DNA of 64,000 bases from an uncultured Treponema sp. (GTDB lineage Bacteria; Spirochaetota; Spirochaetia; Treponematales; Treponemataceae), in NCBI GenBank assembly GCA_900316905.1, contig ONET01000001.1, forward strand, positions 45,121 through 109,120, given 5' to 3'. The notes beneath the pieces were generated by a model that did not search any database, had not been told where the DNA came from, and worked only from the letters and a program-made list of their open reading frames with translations. Below, in pieces: positions 25,301 to 31,824 of this stretch (position 1 is its first letter; every line of letters starts with the position of its first letter). Made by a program: the position numbers and the translations under genes.

Positions 25301-25451
25301 GGAAAATAATTTGACCACTCAAAATCGCATTGCACAGGATATAGACGATTTATTTTTTGAATATGAAAAATCAAAAGGCTTTAAAATTCCTTTTTCTCTG
25401 GTTGATAAAATTATTGAGAACGTAAAGACTGTTGCTATCAGGAGATTTTAG
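22314..25451 (+). CDS. hsdR: Type I restriction enzyme motor and nuclease subunit HsdR
   Basis: A 1045-residue DNA translocase-endonuclease. The PD-(D/E)xK nuclease site is near the N-terminus: D163 in DIVLFING and E177-C-K179 in CVIECKAP. The SF2 motor starts at about residue 300 with Walker A TQGSGKS (about 319-326); the DESH box begins at D423 and VGFTGTPLM follows. Later motifs include LLTGFDAPICQILYIDKEL and QAIARTNRIAEGKEYGLIVDYRG. The C-terminal 300 residues are helical and would bind HsdM. In the complex it pulls DNA past the enzyme and cuts far from the unmethylated target. All catalytic residues are intact. The gene starts directly after the previous stop with GGAGG upstream and is followed without gap by a metallopeptidase gene. 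Confidence 0.95.
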   Translation: MSLNKKSYLEKNASQNPAIELLCAMTPERIPDGGYLYISPEDCMVQRGSSYNVILKDVLRSQLRKLNRFNYAGAEYEFSSANIERAIDDIDVPLTDGLSTASEKIYDKLLLGESYPEVIGEGDKVQSFNLRYIDWENPQNNVLHVTSEFNVESADKQHNARSDIVLFINGIPFCVIECKAPTIEVGAAIEQHWRNQKPEYIPQLYKFAQIVIATNKNEVKYATSGTPPKFWNVWKETSDFYEQRLDRFIINRMITEQDKAFISLLYPSRVYELIQFFIVYDAKVKKIARYQQFFAVKEIVKTIQEDDGNGRRKGGVVWHTQGSGKSLTMVMLAKYILVELRKIIPSHNPRVIVVTDRKELDKQIKDTFSHTRLRPSQAISGRNLVELISKEKADVITTIINKFNTAERLDTKNESRDIFLLVDESHRSNYGQLATKMRSVFPNACYVGFTGTPLMKKDKNTLSKFGGLIHKYTIADGVDDKAIVPLIYEGRFVEQNVDEANIDLWFDQTTKRLNDSQKQDLKRKWSSLRKLTSTDARIKRIALDIGNHFEQGYKSTGFKAMLATNYKRDAVRYLECFEQWSDLSCAVLVSSPDMRESVDEADESNDAKLLRFWKQMMEQYGDAETYEESIKDKFKNGDIDILIVCSKLLTGFDAPICQILYIDKELKEHGLLQAIARTNRIAEGKEYGLIVDYRGLVENLSEAMDMYTGSGFENFDSLDIKGVMTDILSAVSKLRETYSQLQDLFIPVHNPDDSEEIEVFLSDDNIREQFYDALCEFGKALHIVLNSESAFKALSRNELETYKGAFAFYERVRRSVKIRYCDGIDNRQYEPLMQNLLDTHLSVAGLKQITPPIDIMNREDFEKELSTLANDRSRADSITHHLAKAIHNRYDENPAYYDSFSKRIKATLDEYKNKIISESEYLSAMKKILSDYQTGKTEIQYPSRIQNNAHAQAFYGVISALFAQSRDEIEQPDSEFLAEMSNAITEIFKKHIVIGWENNLTTQNRIAQDIDDLFFEYEKSKGFKIPFSLVDKIIENVKTVAIRRF

Positions 25452-26207
25452 ATGTCAAAACTTGTTGTTGCAAGTGATGAGCGTTCTATAACAAATGTAG
25501 ATGATGTAGTTTTTGTTTACACACTTGAGCGAAAACAGATAAAAAATATAAATATTCGAATTCACCCTGATGGAAAAATTTTTGTCTCTGCCGCAAAAAA
25601 AGTGTCTCAAAAAGCTATAGAAGATTTTCTTCTTTCAAAAAGTAGATTTATTTTAAAAACAGTTTCCAACTTTAATGAAAAACGAAAATATGCAATATGC
25701 GAAAAACAATATGTGAGCGGAGAGAGCTTTTATCTTTTGGGTCGGCATTTGCGTCTTTGCGTAATACAATCTTACAACGATGTTGTTGAAGAAGATGGCG
25801 TTTATCTCAATCTTTATTGCAAACATTCAAATATTTTTTTGCAAAAGAAAAGACTTGTTGAAAGGTATTTTCAGAAAAAATGTGAAGAAATTTTTCCTGT
25901 CATCATCAAAGAAAAGTATACTCTTTTTCAAAAGTATGGAATACCTTTTCCTTCTCTCAAAATTCGTACAATGAAATCTCGTTGGGGGAGTTGTATACCA
26001 TCAAAAAATATAATAACACTTAACGCATTGTTAATTCATTTTTCACAACCATGCATTGAATATGTTGTGATTCATGAATTATGCCACTTTCTTTATGCCA
26101 ATCATTCAAAAAAATTCTATACGCTTATGACTGTATTTATGCCTGAATGGAGAGATAGAAAAAAAGAACTTGAGAGTCTAATTTTTGCTCCTTCAAACAA
26201 ATTCTGA
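25452..26207 (+). CDS. YgjP-like zinc metallopeptidase (DUF45/M48-like)
   Basis: A 251-residue soluble protein of the YgjP-like family. The zinc site is H208-E-L-C-H212 within VVIHELCHFLYANHSKKFY, with a further conserved histidine in NHSKKF. Before it come the family segments WGSCIPSKNIITLNALLIH and KSRWGSC. The N-terminal 100 residues hold beta strands such as IRIHPDGKIFVSAAKK. These proteins are frequently encoded beside hsdR; a proteolytic role in controlling restriction is often suggested but unproven. It is the last gene of the operon; GGAG stands before the ATG within the hsdR end. No terminator is obvious before the converging ABC gene 52 bp away. Confidence 0.85.
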   Translation: MSKLVVASDERSITNVDDVVFVYTLERKQIKNINIRIHPDGKIFVSAAKKVSQKAIEDFLLSKSRFILKTVSNFNEKRKYAICEKQYVSGESFYLLGRHLRLCVIQSYNDVVEEDGVYLNLYCKHSNIFLQKKRLVERYFQKKCEEIFPVIIKEKYTLFQKYGIPFPSLKIRTMKSRWGSCIPSKNIITLNALLIHFSQPCIEYVVIHELCHFLYANHSKKFYTLMTVFMPEWRDRKKELESLIFAPSNKF

Positions 26208-26259
26208 TTTTTTCATGGAGCGCTTTCTTGTCCGAAAAATTGTAGATAATTCCAGCCAC

Positions 26260-27090
26260 TTAAAAATTTAGCCTTCGCGCTATCTGCTCTCTACTAAGCT
26301 CTTCGCTTTGCTTTAGCATTGACGCGGGAACGCCGTAGGATTTTTCCAGCGCTTGGTCGGTCAAAACTTCGTCGGCGCTTCCCAAGTCGATGTCGTGGTT
26401 GGGGTAAAAAAGCATTACGGTGTCGGCGTACTTTTTTGTCAAATCCAATTCGTGCATGGAAATGTAAACCGTCACGCCTTTGGCGGCGCAGAATTCCTTT
26501 AGGTATTTTATCGCGCTTTCTTTTTGGCGCTCTTCCAAGGCAAAAAAGGGCTCGTCCATAAATACCGACTTTGAGCCGTACAAAAGGGAGAAGGCCGCGA
26601 GCGCGCGCTGCAATTGGCCTTTTGAAAGCGCGTTGAATTTTTTGTCCAGCAATTCCGTCAGCTCAAAAACTTCTTGGACTTCCGACAAAAAATCTTTGCT
26701 TGCGTCCAGCGCTCCAAAAGCCGCGCCGCCAAGAGAGCCGTTTTTGTAGACGTAATCCAAGAGCTCAGCTGTTTTTTGGTCGGTGTCCAGTTCCATGTTT
26801 TGGTAGATGTAGCTTGCGAGTTTGTCGCGTTCCGACTCGTCCAAGGTCCTTGTGTCGCGGCCCAGCAATTGGACCGTTCCCTCTTGCGGCAAAACACGGC
26901 CGGCGGCCAAAAGCATAAAGGTGGACTTTCCGCTTCCGTTGGGGCCCACAAGGCTTACAAAGCCCGCTGGAAGCTCCGCGCTAAAATGGTCAAAAATCAC
27001 CGGCGGCTGGATTTGCTTTCCGTCCTCGTCCACGTCGCCTTCCACCGCGGGATAAGAAAAATGCACGTCGTCAAATCGCAAAAAATTCAT
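26260..27090 (-). CDS. ABC transporter ATP-binding protein
   Basis: A 276-residue ABC ATPase. Walker A is GPNGSGKST, the signature is LSKGQLQR, Walker B is SVFMDEPFFALE and the switch histidine lies in ISMHELD. A short insertion with an acidic stretch (GDVDEDGKQIQPP) sits between the first strand and Walker A. The signature has K where GG is usual, but the overall motif is intact. No permease or substrate-binding gene is adjacent, so its membrane partner must be elsewhere or it may have a non-transport role. It is convergent with the restriction operon and divergent from proS, marking the return to host-like base composition. A large foldback (27121-27239) lies 30 bp upstream of its start and could be in its leader. 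Confidence 0.85.
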   Translation of the reverse strand: MNFLRFDDVHFSYPAVEGDVDEDGKQIQPPVIFDHFSAELPAGFVSLVGPNGSGKSTFMLLAAGRVLPQEGTVQLLGRDTRTLDESERDKLASYIYQNMELDTDQKTAELLDYVYKNGSLGGAAFGALDASKDFLSEVQEVFELTELLDKKFNALSKGQLQRALAAFSLLYGSKSVFMDEPFFALEERQKESAIKYLKEFCAAKGVTVYISMHELDLTKKYADTVMLFYPNHDIDLGSADEVLTDQALEKSYGVPASMLKQSEELSREQIARRLNF

Positions 27091-27120
27091 AGCGTCTCCA
27101 AATAAAACGCGGACTTAAAA

Positions 27121-27239
27121 GGCGGGTCCCAGCGACGAAAAAAATCCTTGGAGCCTCCCGTCGCCGCTTCTCGGCTTGTTGCCTGCGGCCAAGCCGTTTG
27201 CTGACGGGTCCTTCCAAGTCTTTTTTTCTGCGTCCCGCC
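27121..27239. other. Long nested inverted repeat, possible structured RNA or bidirectional terminator
   Basis: Arms nest around one centre: GGCGGG (27121-27126)/CCCGCC (27234-27239), CTTGGA (27147-27152)/TCCAAG (27213-27218), CCCGTC (27157-27162)/GACGGG (27203-27208), CGGCTTG (27172-27178)/CAAGCCG (27190-27196). A run of seven T follows the CTTGGA/TCCAAG stem on both strands. It lies between divergent genes, where a terminator is not expected. No known RNA family is recognised. Confidence 0.6.
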
Positions 27240-27272
27240 CCGCATTGTCCGCGCTTGTTTCAATACATTATA

Positions 27273-27301
27273 TTGAATTCTTGCAACTTTTTCTATATAA
27301 T
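27273..27301 (+). promoter_or_regulatory. proS promoter, leaderless type
   Basis: TTGAAT (27273-27278), 17-bp spacer, TATAAT (27296-27301), then 8 nt to the ATG at 27310. No Shine-Dalgarno sequence. The foldback upstream would not be part of this transcript. Confidence 0.75.
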
Positions 27302-27309
27302 TGTTCGGT

Positions 27310-29133
27310 ATGAAAACTTCAAAATTTCTTATTTCAACTCTCCGCGACTCTCCTAACGACGCGGTGATTGCAAGCCACCAGTTGATGATGCGTTCCGGAA
27401 TGATCCGAAAATTGGGCAACGGCCTTTATTCATACATGCCGATTGGCTTTAGGTCTTTTACAAAAGTGATGAACATAATCCGCGAGGAATTGGACAAGGC
27501 CGGCTGCCTTGAGATGAAGCCGACTGTGATTCAGCCCGCGGAAATTTGGAAGGAAAGCGGACGCTGGGACAAGATGAGCGGCGAAATGCTGACTCCCCAA
27601 AACCGCGGCGGCCAGGACATGGTCGTAAGCCCCACTGCCGAAGAAGCCTTCACCGCGTTGGTTCGCGACGGCTTGGAAAGCTACAAGCAGCTTCCTATGA
27701 CGCTCTACCAAATCAACACAAAATACCGCGACGAAATTCGCCCCCGCTACGGCGTTATGCGCGGCCGCGAGTTCACGATGATGGACGCCTATTCTTTTGA
27801 CGCGGACCAAGCCTCGTTGGACGCCTCTTACGACAATGTGGCCGCCGCTTACAGAAAAATCTACAAGCGCTTGGGCCTTTCGATAATTTCCGTCAAGGCC
27901 GACACTGGCAGCATGGGCGGTTCCGGCTCGGAAGAATTTATGGTGGAGTCTCCGGTTGGCGACGACACTTTGATTTTGTGCCCCAAGTGCGGCTACGCGG
28001 CCAACGTTGAAAAGGCGGCCTGCAAGCCCGACTCCAACGGCTCCGTTCCGACAAACGAAAAACTGGAAGAAGTCGCAACGCCCAACGTCTTTAGCATTGA
28101 GGACATGGAAAAATTCTTTGGCGCCAAGAGCAATCAGTTCATCAAGGCGATTGTCTGCCGCGTCACAAACTGCGCTTTGGATTTGACAGGCGTTAAGGGA
28201 GCGGAATCATTTAAGCGCGTTGAGGACAACGCCGGAAAGTATTACCCGCTCAGCTACTTTGTAGTCTTGATTCGCGGCGATTTGGAATTGAACGACACAA
28301 AGCTGGCCGCCTTCTTAAAGGCGAGCGAAGCGGGCTTGGCCAACGACGACGAAATCGTAAAGTACGCCAACGCGCCGCACGGATTTGTAGGCCCGCTTAA
28401 CTGCAACTGCCCTGTCATCGCCGACAAGAGCGTAATCGACATGGACGCAAGCGGCGCCTTTGTCGCGCTTATGCACGACGCATATATCGGAGCCAGCAAG
28501 GAAGGCTACCACGCAAAGCACGTTGAACCCTTGCGCGACTTTAGCGTTTGGACTTGCGGCGACTTTAGGACAGTCGTTCCAGGCGACAAGTGCCCCGAAT
28601 GCGGCGAAGAGCTTTACAGCAAAAAGGGCAACGAGCTGGGCCACATCTTTAAGCTTGGCGACAAGTACACAAAGAGCATGAACGTGACCTACCTTGACCA
28701 AAATGGAAAGGCCGCCACTCCGATTATGGGCTGCTACGGAATCGGCGTTGACAGAACGCTTGCCAGCATAATCGAAGAGCGCCACGACGACAACGGAATC
28801 ATTTGGCCGATGACTGTGGCTCCCTTCCAGGTTGTGATTGTTCCGATAAAGTATGAAGGCGCGATGAAAGAGGCGGCCGACAAGATTTACGATGGGCTTT
28901 TGGCGCAAGGCGTTGACGTTTTGCTTGACGACCGCGCGGAGCGTCCCGGCGTTAAATTCAAGGACTTTGACTTGATTGGAATTCCGCTCCGCATTGTGGT
29001 GGGCGACAAAAACCTTCCCAACGTGGAAATGAAGCTGCGCTCGGAGAGCGGCGCGCAGTTGGTTCCAGCCGACCAAGCCGCCGCAAAAGCCGTCGAGATT
29101 GTCAAAGCGGAATTGGCAAAGTTGAACGCGTAA
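27310..29133 (+). CDS. proS: Prolyl-tRNA synthetase
   Basis: A 607-residue class II aminoacyl-tRNA synthetase that charges tRNA-Pro in the cytoplasm. The order of parts is that of the long bacterial type: catalytic core with SGRWDKMSGEML, PTAEEAFTALVRD and motif 2 RDEIRPRYGVMRGREFTMMD. An editing insertion (about 220-420) contains two Cys-x2-Cys pairs, CPKCGY and CPECGE, unusual decorations for that region. Motif 3 GCYGIGVDRTLASIIEE follows, then the anticodon-binding domain. ATG 27310 is preferred over an in-frame TTG at 27301 because it matches the family start and sits 8 nt after a strong -10. It is followed 16 bp later by a PAP2 phosphatase gene, probably on the same transcript. Confidence 0.95.
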   Translation: MKTSKFLISTLRDSPNDAVIASHQLMMRSGMIRKLGNGLYSYMPIGFRSFTKVMNIIREELDKAGCLEMKPTVIQPAEIWKESGRWDKMSGEMLTPQNRGGQDMVVSPTAEEAFTALVRDGLESYKQLPMTLYQINTKYRDEIRPRYGVMRGREFTMMDAYSFDADQASLDASYDNVAAAYRKIYKRLGLSIISVKADTGSMGGSGSEEFMVESPVGDDTLILCPKCGYAANVEKAACKPDSNGSVPTNEKLEEVATPNVFSIEDMEKFFGAKSNQFIKAIVCRVTNCALDLTGVKGAESFKRVEDNAGKYYPLSYFVVLIRGDLELNDTKLAAFLKASEAGLANDDEIVKYANAPHGFVGPLNCNCPVIADKSVIDMDASGAFVALMHDAYIGASKEGYHAKHVEPLRDFSVWTCGDFRTVVPGDKCPECGEELYSKKGNELGHIFKLGDKYTKSMNVTYLDQNGKAATPIMGCYGIGVDRTLASIIEERHDDNGIIWPMTVAPFQVVIVPIKYEGAMKEAADKIYDGLLAQGVDVLLDDRAERPGVKFKDFDLIGIPLRIVVGDKNLPNVEMKLRSESGAQLVPADQAAAKAVEIVKAELAKLNA

Positions 29134-29149
29134 TAACGGGAAGCGGCAT

Positions 29150-29848
29150 ATGTCAAAAAAACAATGCGTAAAGTTGCTGGCGCTTTTTGCGCTTGCCTTG
29201 GGGCTTTTAGGGTTTTCCGTTTTTTTAAAACATCCTAGAAGCTCGCTTTCTTGGAGCGGCGAGGTTTACAGCATAGAGGATGTGAACGATTTTGACGCGA
29301 AATTAGCGCGGCCATACAATAAGGCGCTTGATGACTTTGCTGATTGCGTCGCGCTTTTGACAAATCTTATAGCCATTTTGCCATGCGCGCTTGTGTTCTT
29401 AAAATCAGAAGATAAAAAAAGCGCTTTTAAAGTCGCGGCTTGCGACGCATTTTCTTTTGGCTTGTGCTGGCTTTACGCCGGCAGCGTTTACCGAATTTTA
29501 AAAACGTTTGCCGGACGAATCAGGCCGTATATGTATTTTGAAAACCCAAGCGCCAAAGGAATCGCAGAAGGCGATTTTTGCAGGTCGTGGCCCAGCGGAC
29601 ATTCCGCCGCGGTATTTATCGCGTTCGCTTTTCTTTTGGGCTGTTTTGTTTGGCGCAAGGCAGATTCAAAATACAAGAAGCCCTTGCTCTGCGCCGCGTT
29701 CTTTCTTTGCGTTTTGACTATGATCTTGCGCATGTTGAGCGGGAACCATTTTTTGACGGATGTTTTGTCTGGCGCCGTCATTGGCTTTGCGACAAGCTTT
29801 GGCGTTTTTGCGCTTTTGCAAACAAACGTTTTTGTTGAAAAGGCATAG
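29150..29848 (+). CDS. PAP2-family membrane phosphatase
   Basis: A 232-residue integral membrane protein with about six hydrophobic helices, the first at residues 8-26. The three phosphatase signatures are complete: KTFAGRIRP (K-x6-RP), WPSGHSAA (PSGH) and RMLSGNHFLTD (R-x5-H-x3-D). Such enzymes remove phosphate from lipid substrates such as phosphatidic acid or undecaprenyl diphosphate, on the outer face of the inner membrane. The substrate cannot be told from sequence. The ATG at 29150 lies 16 bp after the proS stop with GGGAAG upstream, suggesting co-transcription. Directly downstream on the opposite strand lies the remnant of a sodium/alanine symporter. Confidence 0.88.
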   Translation: MSKKQCVKLLALFALALGLLGFSVFLKHPRSSLSWSGEVYSIEDVNDFDAKLARPYNKALDDFADCVALLTNLIAILPCALVFLKSEDKKSAFKVAACDAFSFGLCWLYAGSVYRILKTFAGRIRPYMYFENPSAKGIAEGDFCRSWPSGHSAAVFIAFAFLLGCFVWRKADSKYKKPLLCAAFFLCVLTMILRMLSGNHFLTDVLSGAVIGFATSFGVFALLQTNVFVEKA

Positions 29849-29851
29849 CCA

Positions 29852-30030
29852 AAACTGTTTTCCGGCGTATTTTTTGGTCTCGCTTGCGATGACTCCGGAA
29901 AGGAGCAGGACCGCGACGATGTTGGGAATTGACATCAGGCCGTTAAGGATGTCAGCGATGTTCCATATGAACTTTAGTTCCGCCACCCCGAAATATAAGC
30001 AGAAAAAAAGCGATCAGTTGCGCTTGCCCA
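29852..30030 (-). pseudogene. Remnant of a sodium:alanine symporter (AgcS family), C-terminal end
   Basis: Read on the minus strand, this short stretch encodes AQLIAFFLLIF, then after an apparent 2-base loss GVAELKFIWNIADILNGLM and SIPNIVAVLLLSGVIASETK. The order matches the last membrane helices of AgcS amino acid symporters, where WNIADxxNGLMAIPN is a hallmark. No start codon, N-terminal part or full frame exists; the PAP2 gene begins overlapping territory at its 3' side. It is therefore a decayed gene end. Confidence 0.65.
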
Positions 30031-30063
30031 GAGCAAACGGTTGAATAAAATTCTTCTAGCAAA

Positions 30064-30085
30064 AGCGCGCGCAAAGCGCTAGAAT
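30064..30085 (+). promoter_or_regulatory. Leaderless-type -10 with inverted repeat
   Basis: TAGAAT (30080-30085) lies 6 nt before the ATG at 30092. AGCGC (30064-30068)/GCGCT (30076-30080) forms an inverted repeat touching the -10, as at glgX and argA. No good -35 is seen. Confidence 0.45.
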
Positions 30086-30091
30086 GCCCTT

Positions 30092-30727
30092 ATGGAAAAA
30101 CCATTTGAAGAAATCATCGCGGCGTTTATCCCTTCTGACGACGGCCGCTTGGACAGCCTTTTAAAGTTTACCGCGCTGGCGGAAGAGATGGACTCGATCG
30201 CCCGCAGGACAAAAATCGCCGACGGCTCGCGAGCGCAAAACGACGCGGAGCACTCTTGGCGAATCGCGCTGATGGCGCTTTTGTTCAAAGAATATTTTGC
30301 CCAAGATGTTGACGAGCGAAAGGCGGCGCTTCTTTGCCTTGCGCACGACTTGGTTGAAATCTACGCGGGCGACACATTCGCTTACGACGCGGCCGCCAAC
30401 ATCGGAAAAGAGGAGCGCGAAGAAGCCGCCGCGCAAAAATTGTTCGGCCAGCTGCCGGACGACATCGCGCAAAAGCTCCGCGCGCTTTGGGAAGAGTTTG
30501 AGCAATTTAAAACGCCTGAATCCCGCTACGCGAATTGCATGGACCGCTTGGAGCCTTTTTTGAACAACTCGCTTTCTTTGACTGGCGGAACCTGGGCCGA
30601 AGCCGGCGCGACAGTCGCCATGGTCGAAAAGCGCATAGGCCCGCTAAAAGAAAACATGCCGCGCGTTTGGGAATGGGTTCAAAAGAACATCGTGGTTGGA
30701 AAATCGCGCGGGTTTATAAAGGAATGA
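30092..30727 (+). CDS. HD-domain hydrolase (YfbR-like)
   Basis: A 211-residue cytoplasmic HD-superfamily phosphohydrolase. Metal ligands are visible as the histidine in NDAEHSWRIALMA, the HD pair in CLAHDLVEIYAGD, and a later aspartate in NCMDRLEPFLNN. The layout is like YfbR-type 5'-deoxynucleotidases, which dephosphorylate dNMPs, though substrate specificity is not certain. No Shine-Dalgarno sequence stands before the ATG at 30092; a -10 box lies 6 nt upstream. A radical SAM gene follows 46 bp later on the same strand. The C-terminal 30 residues (GPLKENMPRVWEWVQKNIVV) are typical of the family. Confidence 0.82.
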   Translation: MEKPFEEIIAAFIPSDDGRLDSLLKFTALAEEMDSIARRTKIADGSRAQNDAEHSWRIALMALLFKEYFAQDVDERKAALLCLAHDLVEIYAGDTFAYDAAANIGKEEREEAAAQKLFGQLPDDIAQKLRALWEEFEQFKTPESRYANCMDRLEPFLNNSLSLTGGTWAEAGATVAMVEKRIGPLKENMPRVWEWVQKNIVVGKSRGFIKE

Positions 30728-30773
30728 GCTCGCGCGAAATGCTCGCAAGACCATAAAGCCGCCCGCAAAAAAT

Positions 30774-31676
30774 ATGCCCATAACGCTTTCTGACTTTTAC
30801 AAAAACAAGTTTGGCCGCAAAGTTTACAAGCTTGCCGTCGACGCGGGCTGCACCTGCCCCACCCGCGACGGAACGCTGGACACGCGCGGCTGCATTTTTT
30901 GCTCGGCCAACGGTAGCGGCGACTTCATTCCGCCAAAAAATCTTCCTATCGCGGAACAGCTTGAGCGCGCCAAATTGTTGGTGCAAAAAAAAGCGCATGG
31001 CCGCGCCGGGAACGCGGCTCCCGCTCCCGCCTACATCGCCTACTTCCAAAACTTCACCAACACATACGGCGACCCGCTTGTTCTAAAGCAAAAATACTTG
31101 GACGCGCTCGCCGATCCTGACATTGTGGGCGTGGACATAGCGACGCGGCCCGACTGCCTTGGCCCTAAAATTATTGGCGTCATAAAAGAGCTTTGTCAAA
31201 AAACTTTTGTCACGGTGGAGCTGGGCCTTCAGACCGCTCGCCAAAAAACGGCGGACTGGATGCGGCGCGGCTACCCCACAAGCGTTTACTTTGACGCGGT
31301 TGCCGCGCTAAAAAAAGAATGCCCCGCAGTCCACATCGTGACGCAATTGATTTTGGGCTTGCCCGGCGAAAGCGACGGCGACATGCTAGAGTCAGTCCGC
31401 CGCGTTGTGGAAGCAGGCTCGGACGGAATAAAGCTTACGGTCTTGTATGTTTTGGCCGGAACTGATTTGGAAAAGGAATGGAGGGCGGGCAAATTTGAAT
31501 GTCTTTCAAAAGAAAAATATTTTGAATTATTAAAAAAGATTGTTCCGCTACTGCCGCCGCAAATGGTGGTCCATCGCTTGACCGGCGACGGGCCCAAAAA
31601 GATTTTGCTCGCCCCCGAATGGACAAAAAACAAGCGGCAAGTTTTGAATGAACTCGCCGCCCTGCGGTTAATGTAA
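30774..31676 (+). CDS. Radical SAM protein, YhcC/TIGR01212 family
   Basis: A 300-residue iron-sulfur enzyme. The N-terminal segment KVYKLAVDAGCTCPTRDGTL, then TRGCIFC, carries the cysteines of this family; the cluster triad is spread as C-x-C...C-x2-C rather than the plain CxxxCxxC. Further family marks are YIAYFQNFTNTYGD, VGVDIATRPDC, VELGLQTA and LILGLPGESDGDM. The end (VVHRLTGDGPKKILLAPEWTKNK) matches the family closely. The product acts in the cytoplasm; the reaction was unknown when the family was named, and I do not assign one. It may be co-transcribed with the HD hydrolase. A large foldback terminator follows. Confidence 0.9.
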   Translation: MPITLSDFYKNKFGRKVYKLAVDAGCTCPTRDGTLDTRGCIFCSANGSGDFIPPKNLPIAEQLERAKLLVQKKAHGRAGNAAPAPAYIAYFQNFTNTYGDPLVLKQKYLDALADPDIVGVDIATRPDCLGPKIIGVIKELCQKTFVTVELGLQTARQKTADWMRRGYPTSVYFDAVAALKKECPAVHIVTQLILGLPGESDGDMLESVRRVVEAGSDGIKLTVLYVLAGTDLEKEWRAGKFECLSKEKYFELLKKIVPLLPPQMVVHRLTGDGPKKILLAPEWTKNKRQVLNELAALRLM

Positions 31677-31699
31677 AGAATAAATTAAGGTATTGAAAA

Positions 31700-31823
31700 A
31701 AAATAAAAAACGCGGAGCGAGGTTCTGAACGGCAAAGCGCTTTGCGCGTTGAGCTTGCTGTTACGCCTCAAAAGCGCAACCGCGCATTTGACGTTCAGGT
31801 TCGCGCGGGAGCGTTTTTATTTT
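31700..31823. terminator. Bidirectional foldback between convergent genes
   Basis: Outer arms AAAATAAAAAACGC (31700-31713) and GCGTTTTTATTTT (31811-31823) pair, as do CTGAACG (31725-31731) and CGTTCAG (31792-31798). Inside lies the perfect palindrome GCAAAGCGCTTTGC (31732-31745). T-runs face both directions, fitting its place between converging genes. Confidence 0.65.
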
Positions 31824-31824
31824 C

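Noticed and set aside
13291..26259. Prophage or integrative element around the restriction operon
   Set aside because: No integrase, tRNA end, structural phage gene or flanking direct repeat was found.
27121..27300. T-box leader of proS
   Set aside because: No T-box consensus is seen, and the proS promoter lies downstream of the foldback, so it would not be in the transcript.
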